Shown here one piece after another: positions 52,779 to 61,566 of a stretch of 64,000 nt of DNA; position 1 is the first letter of the stretch; every line of letters starts with the position of its first letter. Position numbers and translations under genes: made by a program. Source of the DNA: Methanofollis ethanolicus (lineage in GTDB: Archaea > Halobacteriota > Methanomicrobia > Methanomicrobiales > Methanofollaceae). The stretch is from assembly GCF_001571385.1 (NCBI RefSeq), contig NZ_BCNW01000001.1:806001-870000 (forward strand), in the 5' to 3' direction. The notes below the pieces were generated by a model. It searched no databases. It worked only from the letters and a program-made list of their open reading frames with translations, and had not been told where the DNA came from.

Positions 52779-53003
52779 ACACACCCACCCCTTTTTTTGT
52801 GTCTCCGGCGATTTTCCAGAGCGAAAAATCGGCGCTCCGGGAGAGAGACGAGGGCGGATTCCCGACTTTTTGAACGGTTGCGGCGGTCAGGATTGCAATT
52901 TCCCGTGGCATCTGTGAACACCACGCACCTTTATATCCCCTTCCGGATATCGTGCTCATCGCAGGCACCCGGGCAGGGTGCCTGCGGGAGGACAGGAGCC
53001 GAT

Positions 53004-54257
53004 ATGCTGCCCCTTGAACATTCCTGGTACCGGAAACTTCTCGTCTTCGCGCTCGCCCTCGGTGCGGCAGGCGGTCTGTGGGCCCTCCTCTTCATGGGGG
53101 TCGTCGATACGGGAACCGGCTTTTTCTTCGGCGATGCCGGCACCGGCTGGTGGACAGGTGCATGGTGGTGGGTGCCCCTCACCGCCCTCGGTGGGCTTGC
53201 GGTCGCCGTGCTCCGCACGACCTGGACGGTTTCCCCGACAGTCCCCGGAGCGATCGCGATCGCCAGGCAGGCCTGGATCGATACGAAGACCGCACCGTCC
53301 TGGGTTGCGATATCGGTGGTCTCCCTCATTTTCGGCGCAAGTCTCGGCCCCTCCTTTGCCCTCGTCGTCATGGGGGGCGCTTTCGGGTCATGGCTCGTGA
53401 CCCGCCTGGGCATCGAGGACGACGAAGCGAAACACGAGTACACGCTGACCGGTATGGCGGGCGGCCTCGGAAGCGCCTTTGCCGCCCCTATCTTTGCGAC
53501 GGTTCTCGCCTCGGAACTCTCGCCGACGCCGAAGGAGAACTACCTGGCCGCCTTCATCCCCGAACTTTTCGGAGCGACAGTCGGCGCTCTCATTTTCTAC
53601 GGCGTGACCGGAAGCGCCATCCTGGGTTCGTATCCCCTTCCGGCTTTCGAGTTCCAGTATATTCACCTGCTGATCGGAGCGCTCCTCGGCGTTCTGGCCG
53701 CAGTCGTCCTGATCCTTTTCGCCCTCATCAGCAAGGCGGTCTCGGTCGCCTTCGAGCATCTCCGCAGCCCTCCTGTGCGCGGTGCGGTCGGCGGCGCACT
53801 CGTCGGCCTGATCGCGTGGGCCCTGCCCCTGACGGCGACCGGCGGCACCACCCAGCTTGCCACGGAACTTCAGATCTCAGCCGCACTCGGGTCGGGTTTC
53901 CTTGCCGCGGTCCTGATCGCCAAAATGGTCGCCGTTGCGCTCAGCCAGTCGAGCGGCTTTCTGGGTGGCATGGTCTTCCCCATGATCTTTGTCGGCGGGA
54001 CGGCCGGGCTCCTGGTCCACAGCCTCTTCCCCGGGATCCCGATCGCGCTCTGCGTCGGGGCGATGCTGGCGGCCGTGCCGGGCGCCTTCCTCACCGCCCC
54101 GGTCGCCCTCGTCCTGATCGCGTTCGGTACAGTCGGCATCGCCCCGGAGGCCATGGTCCCGGTCGGGCTTGCCGTTGTTACCGCACATATCACGGTCTCC
54201 CTCTTCCAGACCGTGATCGCCAGGAGGCACAGCCTTGCACTGGAGGAGGAGAAGTGA
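53004..54257 (+). CDS. ClC-family chloride channel/transporter
   Basis: A 417-residue membrane protein with the ClC duplicated-helix layout. The region normally reading GREGP, with the gating Glu, is here GASLGPSFAL, and a Pro-rich GGMVFPMIFVGGTAG matches the GGxFxP segment of helix N. Loss of the Glu suggests a channel or an uncoupled transporter. There are no CBS domains. TTTATATCC at 52931-52939 is the TATA box, and CAGGAG precedes the ATG. Confidence 0.82.
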   Translation: MLPLEHSWYRKLLVFALALGAAGGLWALLFMGVVDTGTGFFFGDAGTGWWTGAWWWVPLTALGGLAVAVLRTTWTVSPTVPGAIAIARQAWIDTKTAPSWVAISVVSLIFGASLGPSFALVVMGGAFGSWLVTRLGIEDDEAKHEYTLTGMAGGLGSAFAAPIFATVLASELSPTPKENYLAAFIPELFGATVGALIFYGVTGSAILGSYPLPAFEFQYIHLLIGALLGVLAAVVLILFALISKAVSVAFEHLRSPPVRGAVGGALVGLIAWALPLTATGGTTQLATELQISAALGSGFLAAVLIAKMVAVALSQSSGFLGGMVFPMIFVGGTAGLLVHSLFPGIPIALCVGAMLAAVPGAFLTAPVALVLIAFGTVGIAPEAMVPVGLAVVTAHITVSLFQTVIARRHSLALEEEK

Positions 54258-54265
54258 GAGGGCCG

Positions 54266-55528
54266 TCAGCCCCTCCGGCCCGGCACCTCCGCGACCGTCT
54301 CTTTCTCCGGTGTCCGTGCATGCAATGTTTCCGCGTGGCGGCCATACGCCCTGATCGCCGGGTTCGCCGAGATCCCGTGGGCGAAGACACTCAGGACGAC
54401 GGTGGCGATGACGACGCTGACAATGGTCTGCATGCCGGGCGCATCTCCCACCTCCTCGATGGTGATGAGCAGCAGCACGACGGAGGCGAGGCCGCGGGGG
54501 CCGAACCAGCCCATGAACAGGACCGTCTTCCCGCTCAGGCCCTTCCCGATCAGGGACAGGGCGACCGGGAGCATGCGGACAAGAGTGAGGCTCAGCACCG
54601 CATAGAAGACGATTTCCAGACTGAAATTCTCGATCAGGAGATAGGATATGGCCCCGAGGATGAAGAAGACGATATGACCCAGGATCTCGCCTTCGGCGAC
54701 GGTGAACTCGATGAGAGACGCCACGACCTGCCGGTAGACGGCTCCAGCCGCCAGACCGGCGACGAAGGCGGCGATGAATCCCGACCCTCCCAGGATGTCG
54801 GTGAGTATCCACGCGAGGACGGCGACGGCCATCAGGGCGATCCACTCGTAGGTCTGCTCCATCCACTGGTTTTTCTTCGCCCGACTCACGAGCCATCCGC
54901 CGGCAAGCCCGATCGCGGCGCCCACGGTCACGGCGGTCACGATCTGGACGACAGAGGAGGCGATCCAGTAGCCTGCCGTGTGCATCTGCTCCTCGGCCAC
55001 CATGACGGCCCACAGGACGGTGAGGACGGGGATCACCGCCCCGTCGTTGAGGCCCGCCTCCACGTTGAGCGCCTGCCTGATGCGCAGGGGGACACGCTTG
55101 CTCGACACGACCGCCTCTCCCAGTGCGGCGTCCGTGGGTGCGAGAAGGCAGCCGAGGATGGCCGCTTCAAGGAGCGTGAGGTCGGTGAAGAGCAGGGCGG
55201 CCGCGATGGTCCCGGCCATGATGGTGAGGGGGAGGCCGATCACGAGCAGGCGGGCGGGAAGGTCGGCGCCCCCTCTCAGGGCCGCGATGTTGATCCGCGA
55301 CGCGTCGGAGAAGAGGAGGAGCACCAGCGCAAACTCTCCCAGAAAAAGGACAAAGCCTGCATCGGCGGCAATGGGGGCGATATCGAGGACACCAGGCCCG
55401 AGGACCAGACCGGCGGTGAGAAAGACCATCGGCGCGGTGACGACCGTCGTCTCGATCCGCCGGGAGACCAGGCTGTAGAGAAAGAGCACCCCGGTAAACG
55501 CAGTGAGGAAAAGGATCTCCGCTTCCAT
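54266..55528 (-). CDS. Cation/proton antiporter (CPA1 NhaP-like)
   Basis: A 420-residue antiporter with about twelve helices. The transport-site sequence LAPTDAALGEAVVSS contains the Thr-Asp pair, and NVEAGLNDGAVIPVL supplies the second acidic region of the CPA superfamily (the ESLLNDG-type motif). It exchanges Na+ or K+ for H+ across the cell membrane. It converges on the ClC gene with an 8-base gap, so both ion carriers share a terminator region. Confidence 0.88.
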   Translation of the reverse strand: MEAEILFLTAFTGVLFLYSLVSRRIETTVVTAPMVFLTAGLVLGPGVLDIAPIAADAGFVLFLGEFALVLLLFSDASRINIAALRGGADLPARLLVIGLPLTIMAGTIAAALLFTDLTLLEAAILGCLLAPTDAALGEAVVSSKRVPLRIRQALNVEAGLNDGAVIPVLTVLWAVMVAEEQMHTAGYWIASSVVQIVTAVTVGAAIGLAGGWLVSRAKKNQWMEQTYEWIALMAVAVLAWILTDILGGSGFIAAFVAGLAAGAVYRQVVASLIEFTVAEGEILGHIVFFILGAISYLLIENFSLEIVFYAVLSLTLVRMLPVALSLIGKGLSGKTVLFMGWFGPRGLASVVLLLITIEEVGDAPGMQTIVSVVIATVVLSVFAHGISANPAIRAYGRHAETLHARTPEKETVAEVPGRRG

Positions 55529-55678
55529 TCCTGTTGCCTCCTGCCCGGCCCGGAACCCTCTTTCACGCGTGGACGGGCGCCCTTCTCGCCGCCGTATCCG
55601 GTACGGCGACGGGAAGACTGATGGGAATCTCTCCGGGCCGCTCTGTCCCGGCGGGAGAGGCGAGCCGGATCACGTGCC

Positions 55679-56032
55679 TCACTTCGCCAGGGAACCTCCG
55701 ATGTATCCTCCCACATACCCGAAGAGGCCGAAGAGCGGGAAGAGAGCGACAAGGACGAAGAGCGTCGACCCGAGGAACTTGAGGACGCCGATGTCGCTCG
55801 GGGCAACCTGCATGCCATACACGGTGATGGCGACCGCCAGCACCAGTGCGTTCAGGATGCCGACAAGAACGCCTGCCTTCACGCCGTTTTTTCTGCCCCC
55901 CTGCCCGATCCAGCCTGCCACGATCCCTCCGAAGAAGGCGCCGCCGATGGTGATGAGGTAATTGATGAGAAGCGCCACCAACAACCCGCCTATCACGCCG
56001 ATCCAGAACTTCTGCGAATTTAATTCGTTCAT
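55679..56032 (-). CDS. DUF5518-type small membrane protein
   Basis: A 117-residue protein with three or four hydrophobic, Gly-rich helices (GVIGGLLVALLINYLITIGG, GVLVGILNALVLAVAITV, FVLVALFPLFGLFGYVGG). The start at 56032 has AGGAGGAC about nine bases upstream. The family is common in methanogens and halophiles and has no known function. Confidence 0.72.
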   Translation of the reverse strand: MNELNSQKFWIGVIGGLLVALLINYLITIGGAFFGGIVAGWIGQGGRKNGVKAGVLVGILNALVLAVAITVYGMQVAPSDIGVLKFLGSTLFVLVALFPLFGLFGYVGGYIGGSLAK

Positions 56033-56516
56033 GGACACCAGTCCTCCTGACCATCGGCATCCGGGAGGACCCGGTGGGATCGACAGCGTCCCTCGAACGC
56101 ACATCGTGGCAACGGGAGGCAGCGCCTGCATGTACCTGCAGAGGCAATCGCGTCCCCGGATGCGTGGCACGTGAGAGATATTCAAGGTTCTATATAAATG
56201 TGGGCGGGGTGGGGTGGTGCCTTCCTGCACCCCGCAGTGACACGGGAGAGGTGCACCTCTTCTCCCGCGCCGCCGCCGACGGCCTCGATAGGAGTGGCAG
56301 GAGGGAGTGCGCGGGCCTGACCGGCCCCTTTCCCCGAGGGGCTGACGTGCGGGACGCGGTGCGGGAACGCTGAAAATGCTGCCTGAGCCCCATTGCCGGG
56401 CGAATGCCAACAAATTCATGGAAAAGTATAATACCGATATCATGGAAGTGACCCCCGTCGCGGACCGCCGTCTGACGCGGGGTGAGGGCGGTCCGGGAGA
56501 AAAAGAGGCGAGGTAC
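56033..56516. other. Intergenic region with divergent promoters
   Basis: A CTATATAAATG box near 56190-56200 read on the minus strand could start a transcript about 140 bases before the membrane-protein gene, giving it an unusually long leader. AGTATAATACC near 56423-56433 is the likely TATA box for the plus-strand gene. No coding sequence is supported. Confidence 0.45.
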
Positions 56517-57047
56517 ATGCTGAGACGACGAGGAGAAGCGGCCCCGAAGGGCAGCGAGGAAGGCGCACACCAGTATAAAATGAAAGAGAAGATCGTCTCC
56601 ATCGGTGACGACTACTGGATCGAGGACGAGGCCGGAAAGAAGGCCTATAAAGTGGACGGAAAAGCGCTCCGCATCAGGAACACCCTGGTGATCCAGGACA
56701 GCGAGGGCAAAGACCTCTACACGATCCAGGAGAAGATGCTCCGCATCAGGGACACCATGGAGATCGAAAAAGGTGAAGGCGGCACGGCGGCCACGATCAA
56801 GAAGGCCCTGATCTCCCCTCTCCGGGACAGGTGGACTGTCCAGATCCCGGACAGCGAGGACTGGAGCATCCAGGGAAACATCCTGGCCCACGAGTATCGG
56901 ATCGACGCCGGGCGGGACCGGGTCGCCGAGGTCTCGAAGAAATGGTTCAGGCTCAGGGACACCTACGGCGTGGAGATCGCACCCGGCCACGACGCCGCCC
57001 TCGTCCTTGCGATCACGGCCGCGGTCGACCAGATGGCGCACGACTGA
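56517..57047 (+). CDS. LURP-one-related (LOR) family protein
   Basis: A 176-residue protein with the LOR repeats: YKMKEKIVSIGDDYWIEDEA, VDGKALRIRNTLVIQDSEGK, IQEKMLRIRDTMEIEKGEGG and WFRLRDTYGVEIAPGHD. The fold is a twelve-stranded barrel around a central helix, related to Tubby and scramblase-like proteins. ATG 56517 follows GAGGCGAGG; a later start at 56580 is possible. Function unknown. Confidence 0.82.
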   Translation: MLRRRGEAAPKGSEEGAHQYKMKEKIVSIGDDYWIEDEAGKKAYKVDGKALRIRNTLVIQDSEGKDLYTIQEKMLRIRDTMEIEKGEGGTAATIKKALISPLRDRWTVQIPDSEDWSIQGNILAHEYRIDAGRDRVAEVSKKWFRLRDTYGVEIAPGHDAALVLAITAAVDQMAHD

Positions 57048-57154
57048 AGGCCGGGTGATCGCCGGGACGAGACGACGGCCGGCGTATCATCCGGGGGGCC
57101 GGGGAGGAAGCATTATATCTTCCTGCATCCACTGTCCCCCGGAGCGGGACGGGA

Positions 57155-57691
57155 ATGAGCGCAAAAAATGAGCCTGAAGGAGGACCGCCCGACGATCGGA
57201 TGGGTGCAGGTTCATCCCGTATGTTCATGCAGATGCTTGCGTCCTCCAGCGGCTGGCTCTTCATCCTTGCCGTGATCGGGTCGGCCCTGATTTCGGTCAG
57301 CCTCTTTGTCTTCGGGTTCGTCCTCACCATCCTGACGGTCCTGGAGACATTCACCACCCTCAGTTTTGAGCCTGCGGCGCTGGAAGCACTGCTCTCCGTC
57401 TCCATCAAGATCATCGACATATTCCTTGTGGCCACGGTCTTCTACATCATCTCCCTGGGCCTGTATGAACTTTTCATCGCAAAAGCCCCGCTCCCCGGCT
57501 GGGTGGAGGTCCGCGACCTCGACGACCTGGAGACAAAACTCCTCGGGGTCATTGTCATTGCGCTGGCCGTGCTCGTCCTGGGGCAGGCCGTCACCTGGAA
57601 GAGCGACGCCTCGACCCCGATCCTGGACTTCGGGCTTGCCATCGGTGCGTCAATTCTCGCGATATCGGGATACCTGTGGGTCAAGAGGTGA
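57155..57691 (+). CDS. YqhA family (UPF0114) membrane protein
   Basis: A 178-residue protein with four predicted helices (WLFILAVIGSALISVSLFVF, FVLTILTVLETF, IDIFLVATVFYIISLGLYEL and LLGVIVIALAVLVLGQAV). ELFIAKA and the following loop match UPF0114. The first 25 residues are polar and cytoplasmic. A TATTATATC box about 35-40 bases upstream gives a short leader. Function unknown. Confidence 0.8.
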   Translation: MSAKNEPEGGPPDDRMGAGSSRMFMQMLASSSGWLFILAVIGSALISVSLFVFGFVLTILTVLETFTTLSFEPAALEALLSVSIKIIDIFLVATVFYIISLGLYELFIAKAPLPGWVEVRDLDDLETKLLGVIVIALAVLVLGQAVTWKSDASTPILDFGLAIGASILAISGYLWVKR

Positions 57692-57728
57692 CGGCAAAGG
57701 TATATCCCTCCCCTCTCCCCTCAGGGAA

Positions 57729-58163
57729 ATGATGGCATACCGGCCGAACATCGACGACGAGTCCGTCCTCCGGCGGTGGATGGGCATCGAGGCCGGGCGG
57801 ATCAACGACGCCCTCGTGGCCGAGAGAAAGACCCTCGCCCGCCTGCTCGACGAGAAAGTTCCATCGTCGACGACGAAGGGAGGGAAGGAGTACGCCTTCG
57901 ACCGCGAGGTGATCCGGACCCTCGGCGACCGTCTCCCCCCCGAGATGCACGACCGCCTCTGGCTCCCGATCGTCTTCTCCTTCTCGCCCGAGGTCAGGGA
58001 CAGTTTTTATCTCCGGGACGGGACGGCGCTCCTCGCGCTCAAGACGCTCGGCGAACTCGGGGCGATGCGCGAGTTCCATGAAGGGCGGCTCTGGGTCTCG
58101 AACGCGATCGTCTACGCGATGATGAGCAAGTACCCGACCGTGATCCAGATCGGGATCGGGTGA
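57729..58163 (+). CDS. UPF0216 (DUF61) family protein
   Basis: A 144-residue soluble archaeal protein (WMGIEAGRINDALVAERKTL, LLDEKVPSSTTKGGKEYAFD, then a C-terminal region rich in beta strands). The family is almost confined to methanogens and Archaeoglobi and its function is unknown. GGTATATCC about 30 bases upstream predicts a leaderless transcript. ATG 57732 is an equally good start. Confidence 0.82.
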   Translation: MMAYRPNIDDESVLRRWMGIEAGRINDALVAERKTLARLLDEKVPSSTTKGGKEYAFDREVIRTLGDRLPPEMHDRLWLPIVFSFSPEVRDSFYLRDGTALLALKTLGELGAMREFHEGRLWVSNAIVYAMMSKYPTVIQIGIG

Positions 58164-58169
58164 CAGGCC

Positions 58170-58520
58170 CTACCTCCCGAACCGCCGCACGGCAACGAGA
58201 CAGACGGCCAGGATCCCGACAAAGAGCAGGAGGACGGCGAGGTCGTCGGCGGTGAGGACGAGGTACGTCGTCTCCACCGCCGCCTCACCCTTGGCGCCGT
58301 GGCCGCGGGCGTCGGCCTGGACACGCAGGATTTCCTGCGGCGTCGGCGCGGGGCGGTCGTCCGCCGGCGTGGCGGTGAAGGCGCTGTCATTTCCGAAGGG
58401 CGTCAGGTTCACGAGGGGAAAAGACGGAACGGCATCCATGGCTGGGGCCGGCGCGGCGAGCAGGGCCGGGAGGAGAAGAAGTACGACAGTCTGGAGGCGC
58501 ATGCGGGTGTGCATCCCCAT
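58170..58520 (-). CDS. Hypothetical membrane-anchored exported protein
   Basis: A 116-residue protein with a signal peptide (LQTVVLLLLPALLAAPAPAM), a short extracellular region and a C-terminal helix (LAVLLLFVGILAVCLVAV) followed by RRFGR. It is placed convergent with the UPF0216 gene, six bases apart. ATG 58502 is an alternative start without the MGMHTR extension. I do not recognise it. Confidence 0.6.
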   Translation of the reverse strand: MGMHTRMRLQTVVLLLLPALLAAPAPAMDAVPSFPLVNLTPFGNDSAFTATPADDRPAPTPQEILRVQADARGHGAKGEAAVETTYLVLTADDLAVLLLFVGILAVCLVAVRRFGR

Positions 58521-58738
58521 TTTTTCTCATCGGCACGGTCCTATGTATACCTGCCGCTTCCCCTCCGGCGAACGCCTTTTTCGTCGTATCGCTGCGGTAC
58601 ATCTCTCTGCCCTCTTTTCCCGGGGACAAACCGTTTTTCACCCATTTTTTGGGGTGAAAACGTCCTGTGCATCCGGCTCAGGATCATCTCCCGCAGCATA
58701 TTATATATAGTAATATTATAATTGTTGTCAGATGCACC

Positions 58739-59407
58739 ATGGCTGATATTATCGTCACCATTGGCCAGGTCGGCGGAAGCGTGATCGCATTCCTGCCGTA
58801 CCTTGTCGCCGCAGTGATCATCCTGATCATCGGCTGGATCGTCGGACGTCTCCTCGGTTCCGTCGTCTCGACGTTCCTGGACCGGATCGGCGTGGACGAC
58901 GCCCTCAGGAAGACCGGGCCCGGCGAGGCGGTCGAGAAGAGCGGCCTTCAGATCGTCCGTCTCTTCGACCTGCTCGTGCGGTGGGCCGTCTACCTGATCG
59001 CGATCATGGTGGCGGCGAGCGTCCTGCAGATCGAGGCTCTCTCGCGGGTAATTGCCGCTATCGTCGCGTATCTCCCGAACATCGCGGCGTTCGTGATCAT
59101 CCTGATCGCCGGCCTGATCCTGGTCGACTTCTTCGCCGACGTCCTGGAAAAAATGAGTTCCGCGGCAGAGGTCGCCTTGGCCGGGCCCATGATCATGGGC
59201 CTGCGGGTCTTCCTCTACTTCGTCGTGGTCATGCTCGCCCTGACGCAGCTCGCCATCGACCTGACGATCATCTACGTCTTCATCGAACCTGTCGCCTGGG
59301 GCGTCGGGCTCGGGCTCGGCGCCGCTATTGCAATCATTGTCGGCTTCGGTCTCAAGGACCGGAGCCCGGAGATCCTGGACACCCTGCTATCGCAGGAGAA
59401 AAAATAA
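58739..59407 (+). CDS. Mechanosensitive-channel-type membrane protein (TM-helix repeat)
   Basis: A 222-residue protein with about five hydrophobic helices in a duplicated pattern (LVAAVIILIIGWIVGRLLGS and NIAAFVIILIAGLILVDFFA), the PF05552-type TM helix found in MscS-related proteins. It lacks the beta domain of true MscS and ends GFGLKDRSPEILDTLL. TTATATATAG at 58701-58710 gives a leader of about nine bases. Confidence 0.8.
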   Translation: MADIIVTIGQVGGSVIAFLPYLVAAVIILIIGWIVGRLLGSVVSTFLDRIGVDDALRKTGPGEAVEKSGLQIVRLFDLLVRWAVYLIAIMVAASVLQIEALSRVIAAIVAYLPNIAAFVIILIAGLILVDFFADVLEKMSSAAEVALAGPMIMGLRVFLYFVVVMLALTQLAIDLTIIYVFIEPVAWGVGLGLGAAIAIIVGFGLKDRSPEILDTLLSQEKK

Positions 59408-59456
59408 TTATTTTTTCGGGAGAGGCGAGATGGAGTTCTGGAATGATGTGCCTGGT

Positions 59457-59642
59457 TCACTCGTGTGCCTGGAGGACTTCGGCATTGGGGGCGTTGTTCC
59501 TGACACTCTCGATCCCTTTCAGGCACGACTCCTTCGACTTGTACGTCTGGCTCGTGGCGATGACCTGGCCGTTTGACGCCTTGAGCCTGAACCTGAATTC
59601 CCCGGACTTCTCCTGGTAGACTTCGAATTTCCCTCTGGGCAT
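59457..59642 (-). CDS. YegP/DUF1508 family protein
   Basis: A 61-residue protein with one DUF1508 repeat: KFEVYQEKSGEFRFRLKASN, then GQVIATSQTYKSKESCLKGI. It is a small beta-rich protein of unknown function, also seen in bacteria as a two-repeat form. A TATA box near 59673-59682 implies a short leader. Confidence 0.88.
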   Translation of the reverse strand: MPRGKFEVYQEKSGEFRFRLKASNGQVIATSQTYKSKESCLKGIESVRNNAPNAEVLQAHE

Positions 59643-59778
59643 GGTTCCACCGATGATAGAGTTGAATTGTCGCTATAAATATCTTTTTATTTTTCACGAG
59701 GATTATTCGGCCCTCTCATGGACGGACCGCCGTCCTGTTTCGTCATCCCTATGTAGGGTGTGCGCCAACAGAGTGGTG

Positions 59779-60756
59779 ATGCACCTTACCTGCCCTGCCT
59801 GCGGACGTTCGTTCGAGTACACCGGACGGGGGACATTCTTCACCTCCTGCCCTGCCTGCAAGAAGCGGGTCACGATCAGGAGGAAGAAGTCGGAGACGAG
59901 CGACTTTGGGGTCTCGAAGCGGGAGTGCCACGACGCGAGGGCCTTCTACGGCCGCAAGATCTATGCGGCGGCCGGGGCGGGCGGGGAAGGTGGACAGGGG
60001 GAGAACGACCTCCCGCCGGGCGTCAGGAACGCGGTCCTCTGCCGGGACAGCAGGGACCTCGCCCTCATCCCTGACACCAGCGTCCACCTGATGGTGACGT
60101 CGCCGCCCTACAACGTGGGCAAGGCCTATGACGACGACCTGGACCTGGAGGAGTACCTCGCCCTGCTGCGGGCGGTCTTTGCCGAGGTCTACCGCGTGCT
60201 CGTGCCGGGCGGCCGGGCGTGCGTGAACGTGGCGAATGTGGGGAGGAAACCGTACATCCCGTATCACAGCGCGATCATCAGGGTGATGGAGGAGATCGGG
60301 TTCCTGATGCGCGGCGAGGTGATCTGGAACAAGGCGACGGGGGCCGGGATCTCGACGGCCTGGGGGAGCTGGCGGTCGGCCTCGAACCCGACGCTCCGGG
60401 ACGTCCACGAGTATATCCTGGTCTACTCGAAGGGGTCGTATGCCCGGAAGAAGGGCGACCGGGAGGACACGATCGCGAGGGAGGAGTTCCTGGAGTGGAC
60501 GAAGAGCGTCTGGACCTTTCCGACCGAGTCGGCGCGAAAGGTCGGCCACCCGGCCCCCTTCCCGGTGGAACTGCCGTACCGCTGCATCCAGCTCTACACG
60601 TTCAAGGGTGATGTTGTCCTGGACCCGTTCGCGGGGGCGGGGACAACGGGCGTGGCGGCCCTGCGGGCGGGCCGGGACTTCGTCTGCGTCGACTCGGACG
60701 CGGGCTACGTGGAGCGTGCGAAGGAGCGCCTGCGGGTGGAGGGCTGGGATGGCTGA
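59779..60756 (+). CDS. Site-specific DNA methyltransferase (N4/N6, beta class)
   Basis: A 325-residue orphan DNA methyltransferase. An N-terminal zinc ribbon (CPACGRSF and CPAC) is followed by the catalytic motif IV TSPPYNVGKAY and, after the target-recognition region, motif I DPFAGAGTTG. This IV-to-I order marks the beta class, which methylates N4 of cytosine or N6 of adenine. No restriction endonuclease is adjacent. The ATG at 59779 lacks a good ribosome site; nearby GTG codons are alternatives. It overlaps the GNAT gene. Confidence 0.88.
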   Translation: MHLTCPACGRSFEYTGRGTFFTSCPACKKRVTIRRKKSETSDFGVSKRECHDARAFYGRKIYAAAGAGGEGGQGENDLPPGVRNAVLCRDSRDLALIPDTSVHLMVTSPPYNVGKAYDDDLDLEEYLALLRAVFAEVYRVLVPGGRACVNVANVGRKPYIPYHSAIIRVMEEIGFLMRGEVIWNKATGAGISTAWGSWRSASNPTLRDVHEYILVYSKGSYARKKGDREDTIAREEFLEWTKSVWTFPTESARKVGHPAPFPVELPYRCIQLYTFKGDVVLDPFAGAGTTGVAALRAGRDFVCVDSDAGYVERAKERLRVEGWDG

Positions 60757-61258
60757 GGAGATGGCGACCGCCCGCTTCCGCCTGGTCCCGGCGACGGCGG
60801 CGCACCTGACCGCGGACTCTGCGGCCCTGGCCTCTCTCCTCGGCGCCGCGGTCCCTGACGCCTGGCCGCCGGAGACCCTCGCGGACGCCATCCCGACGTT
60901 CCTCTCCTGGCTGACGGACGACCCGGGATCCGAGGGCTGGAACCTCTGGTATATCGTCGCCCCGGAGGGTGTGCTCGCGGGGTCGTGCGGTTTTGTCGGC
61001 AGGCCGTCGCCCGGCGGGGAGGCGGAGATGGGCTACGCGGTCCTCCCGGCCTTCCGGGGCCGCGGCTATGCGACCGGGGCGGCGGCGGCCCTTGTCGAGT
61101 GGGCGTTCGCGCACCCCGAGGTCGCGTGCGTGACGGCGCAGGCCGACCCGGCGAACCTCGCCTCGGTGCGGGTGCTGGAGAAGGTCGGGTTCGTGCCTGA
61201 CGGGGCCGGGGACGAGGGGTGCGTGCGGTTCGTGAGGCGGCGGCACGACCGGGAATGA
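60749..61258 (+). CDS. GNAT family N-acetyltransferase
   Basis: A 169-residue acetyltransferase of the RimJ/RimL type. The acetyl-CoA loop GYAVLPAFRGRGYATGAAAA (Q/R-x-x-G-x-G/A) and the C-terminal NLASVRVLEKVGFVPDG are typical. The substrate may be a small molecule or a protein N terminus. It overlaps the methyltransferase stop by eight bases. Confidence 0.88.
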   Translation: MAEEMATARFRLVPATAAHLTADSAALASLLGAAVPDAWPPETLADAIPTFLSWLTDDPGSEGWNLWYIVAPEGVLAGSCGFVGRPSPGGEAEMGYAVLPAFRGRGYATGAAAALVEWAFAHPEVACVTAQADPANLASVRVLEKVGFVPDGAGDEGCVRFVRRRHDRE

Positions 61259-61273
61259 GGGTTGTTCGGTCGA

Positions 61274-61566
61274 GAGTTTGTAGAAACACGTATGCTCCGG
61301 TCGATGGTCTCCCGGATCCTGATGAGGAGAAATGTGTGTCCACCGCCTTCCCCACACCATTTGTCGGGGGACTACTCGAAAACCTACGGTTTTCTCATTG
61401 CCCCCGGACCCCGACCCGGGATTGGTCCCGGGAAGGGGGAGAGGAGATCATGAGGCAGGAGAGTACCAGATCCCCATCTATCTTGAGCGAGGGTCCGGGG
61501 GACTACGCCCCCGGCGTGAGACACCGATCCACCGCCTTTCCCCGAGAGCAGGATTTCTCCAGAGCC
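61274..61566. repeat. Family-1 element with hairpin insert, after the GNAT gene
   Basis: A 293-bp copy bounded by GAGTTTGTAGAAA and the inverted end TTTCTCCAGAGCC. A hairpin GAAAACC/GGTTTTC (61378-61394) interrupts the loop of the GGGGGACT...GCCCCCGG hairpin. CGGTCG occurs just outside both ends (61267-61272 and 61569-61574), which may be a decayed target duplication. The rest of 61259-61721 has only the UbiA promoter. Confidence 0.75.

Noticed and set aside
49365-52784. A 1139-residue open frame on the minus strand
   Set aside because: It is the antisense shadow of the surface-protein gene; its residues are Gly/Asp/Val/Arg-rich without any domain, and the plus-strand gene has a signal peptide, known domains and a ribosome site.
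53078-55621. An 847-residue plus-strand open frame
   Set aside because: It is in the wrong frame of the ClC gene and antisense to the antiporter, and shows no membrane helices or domain.
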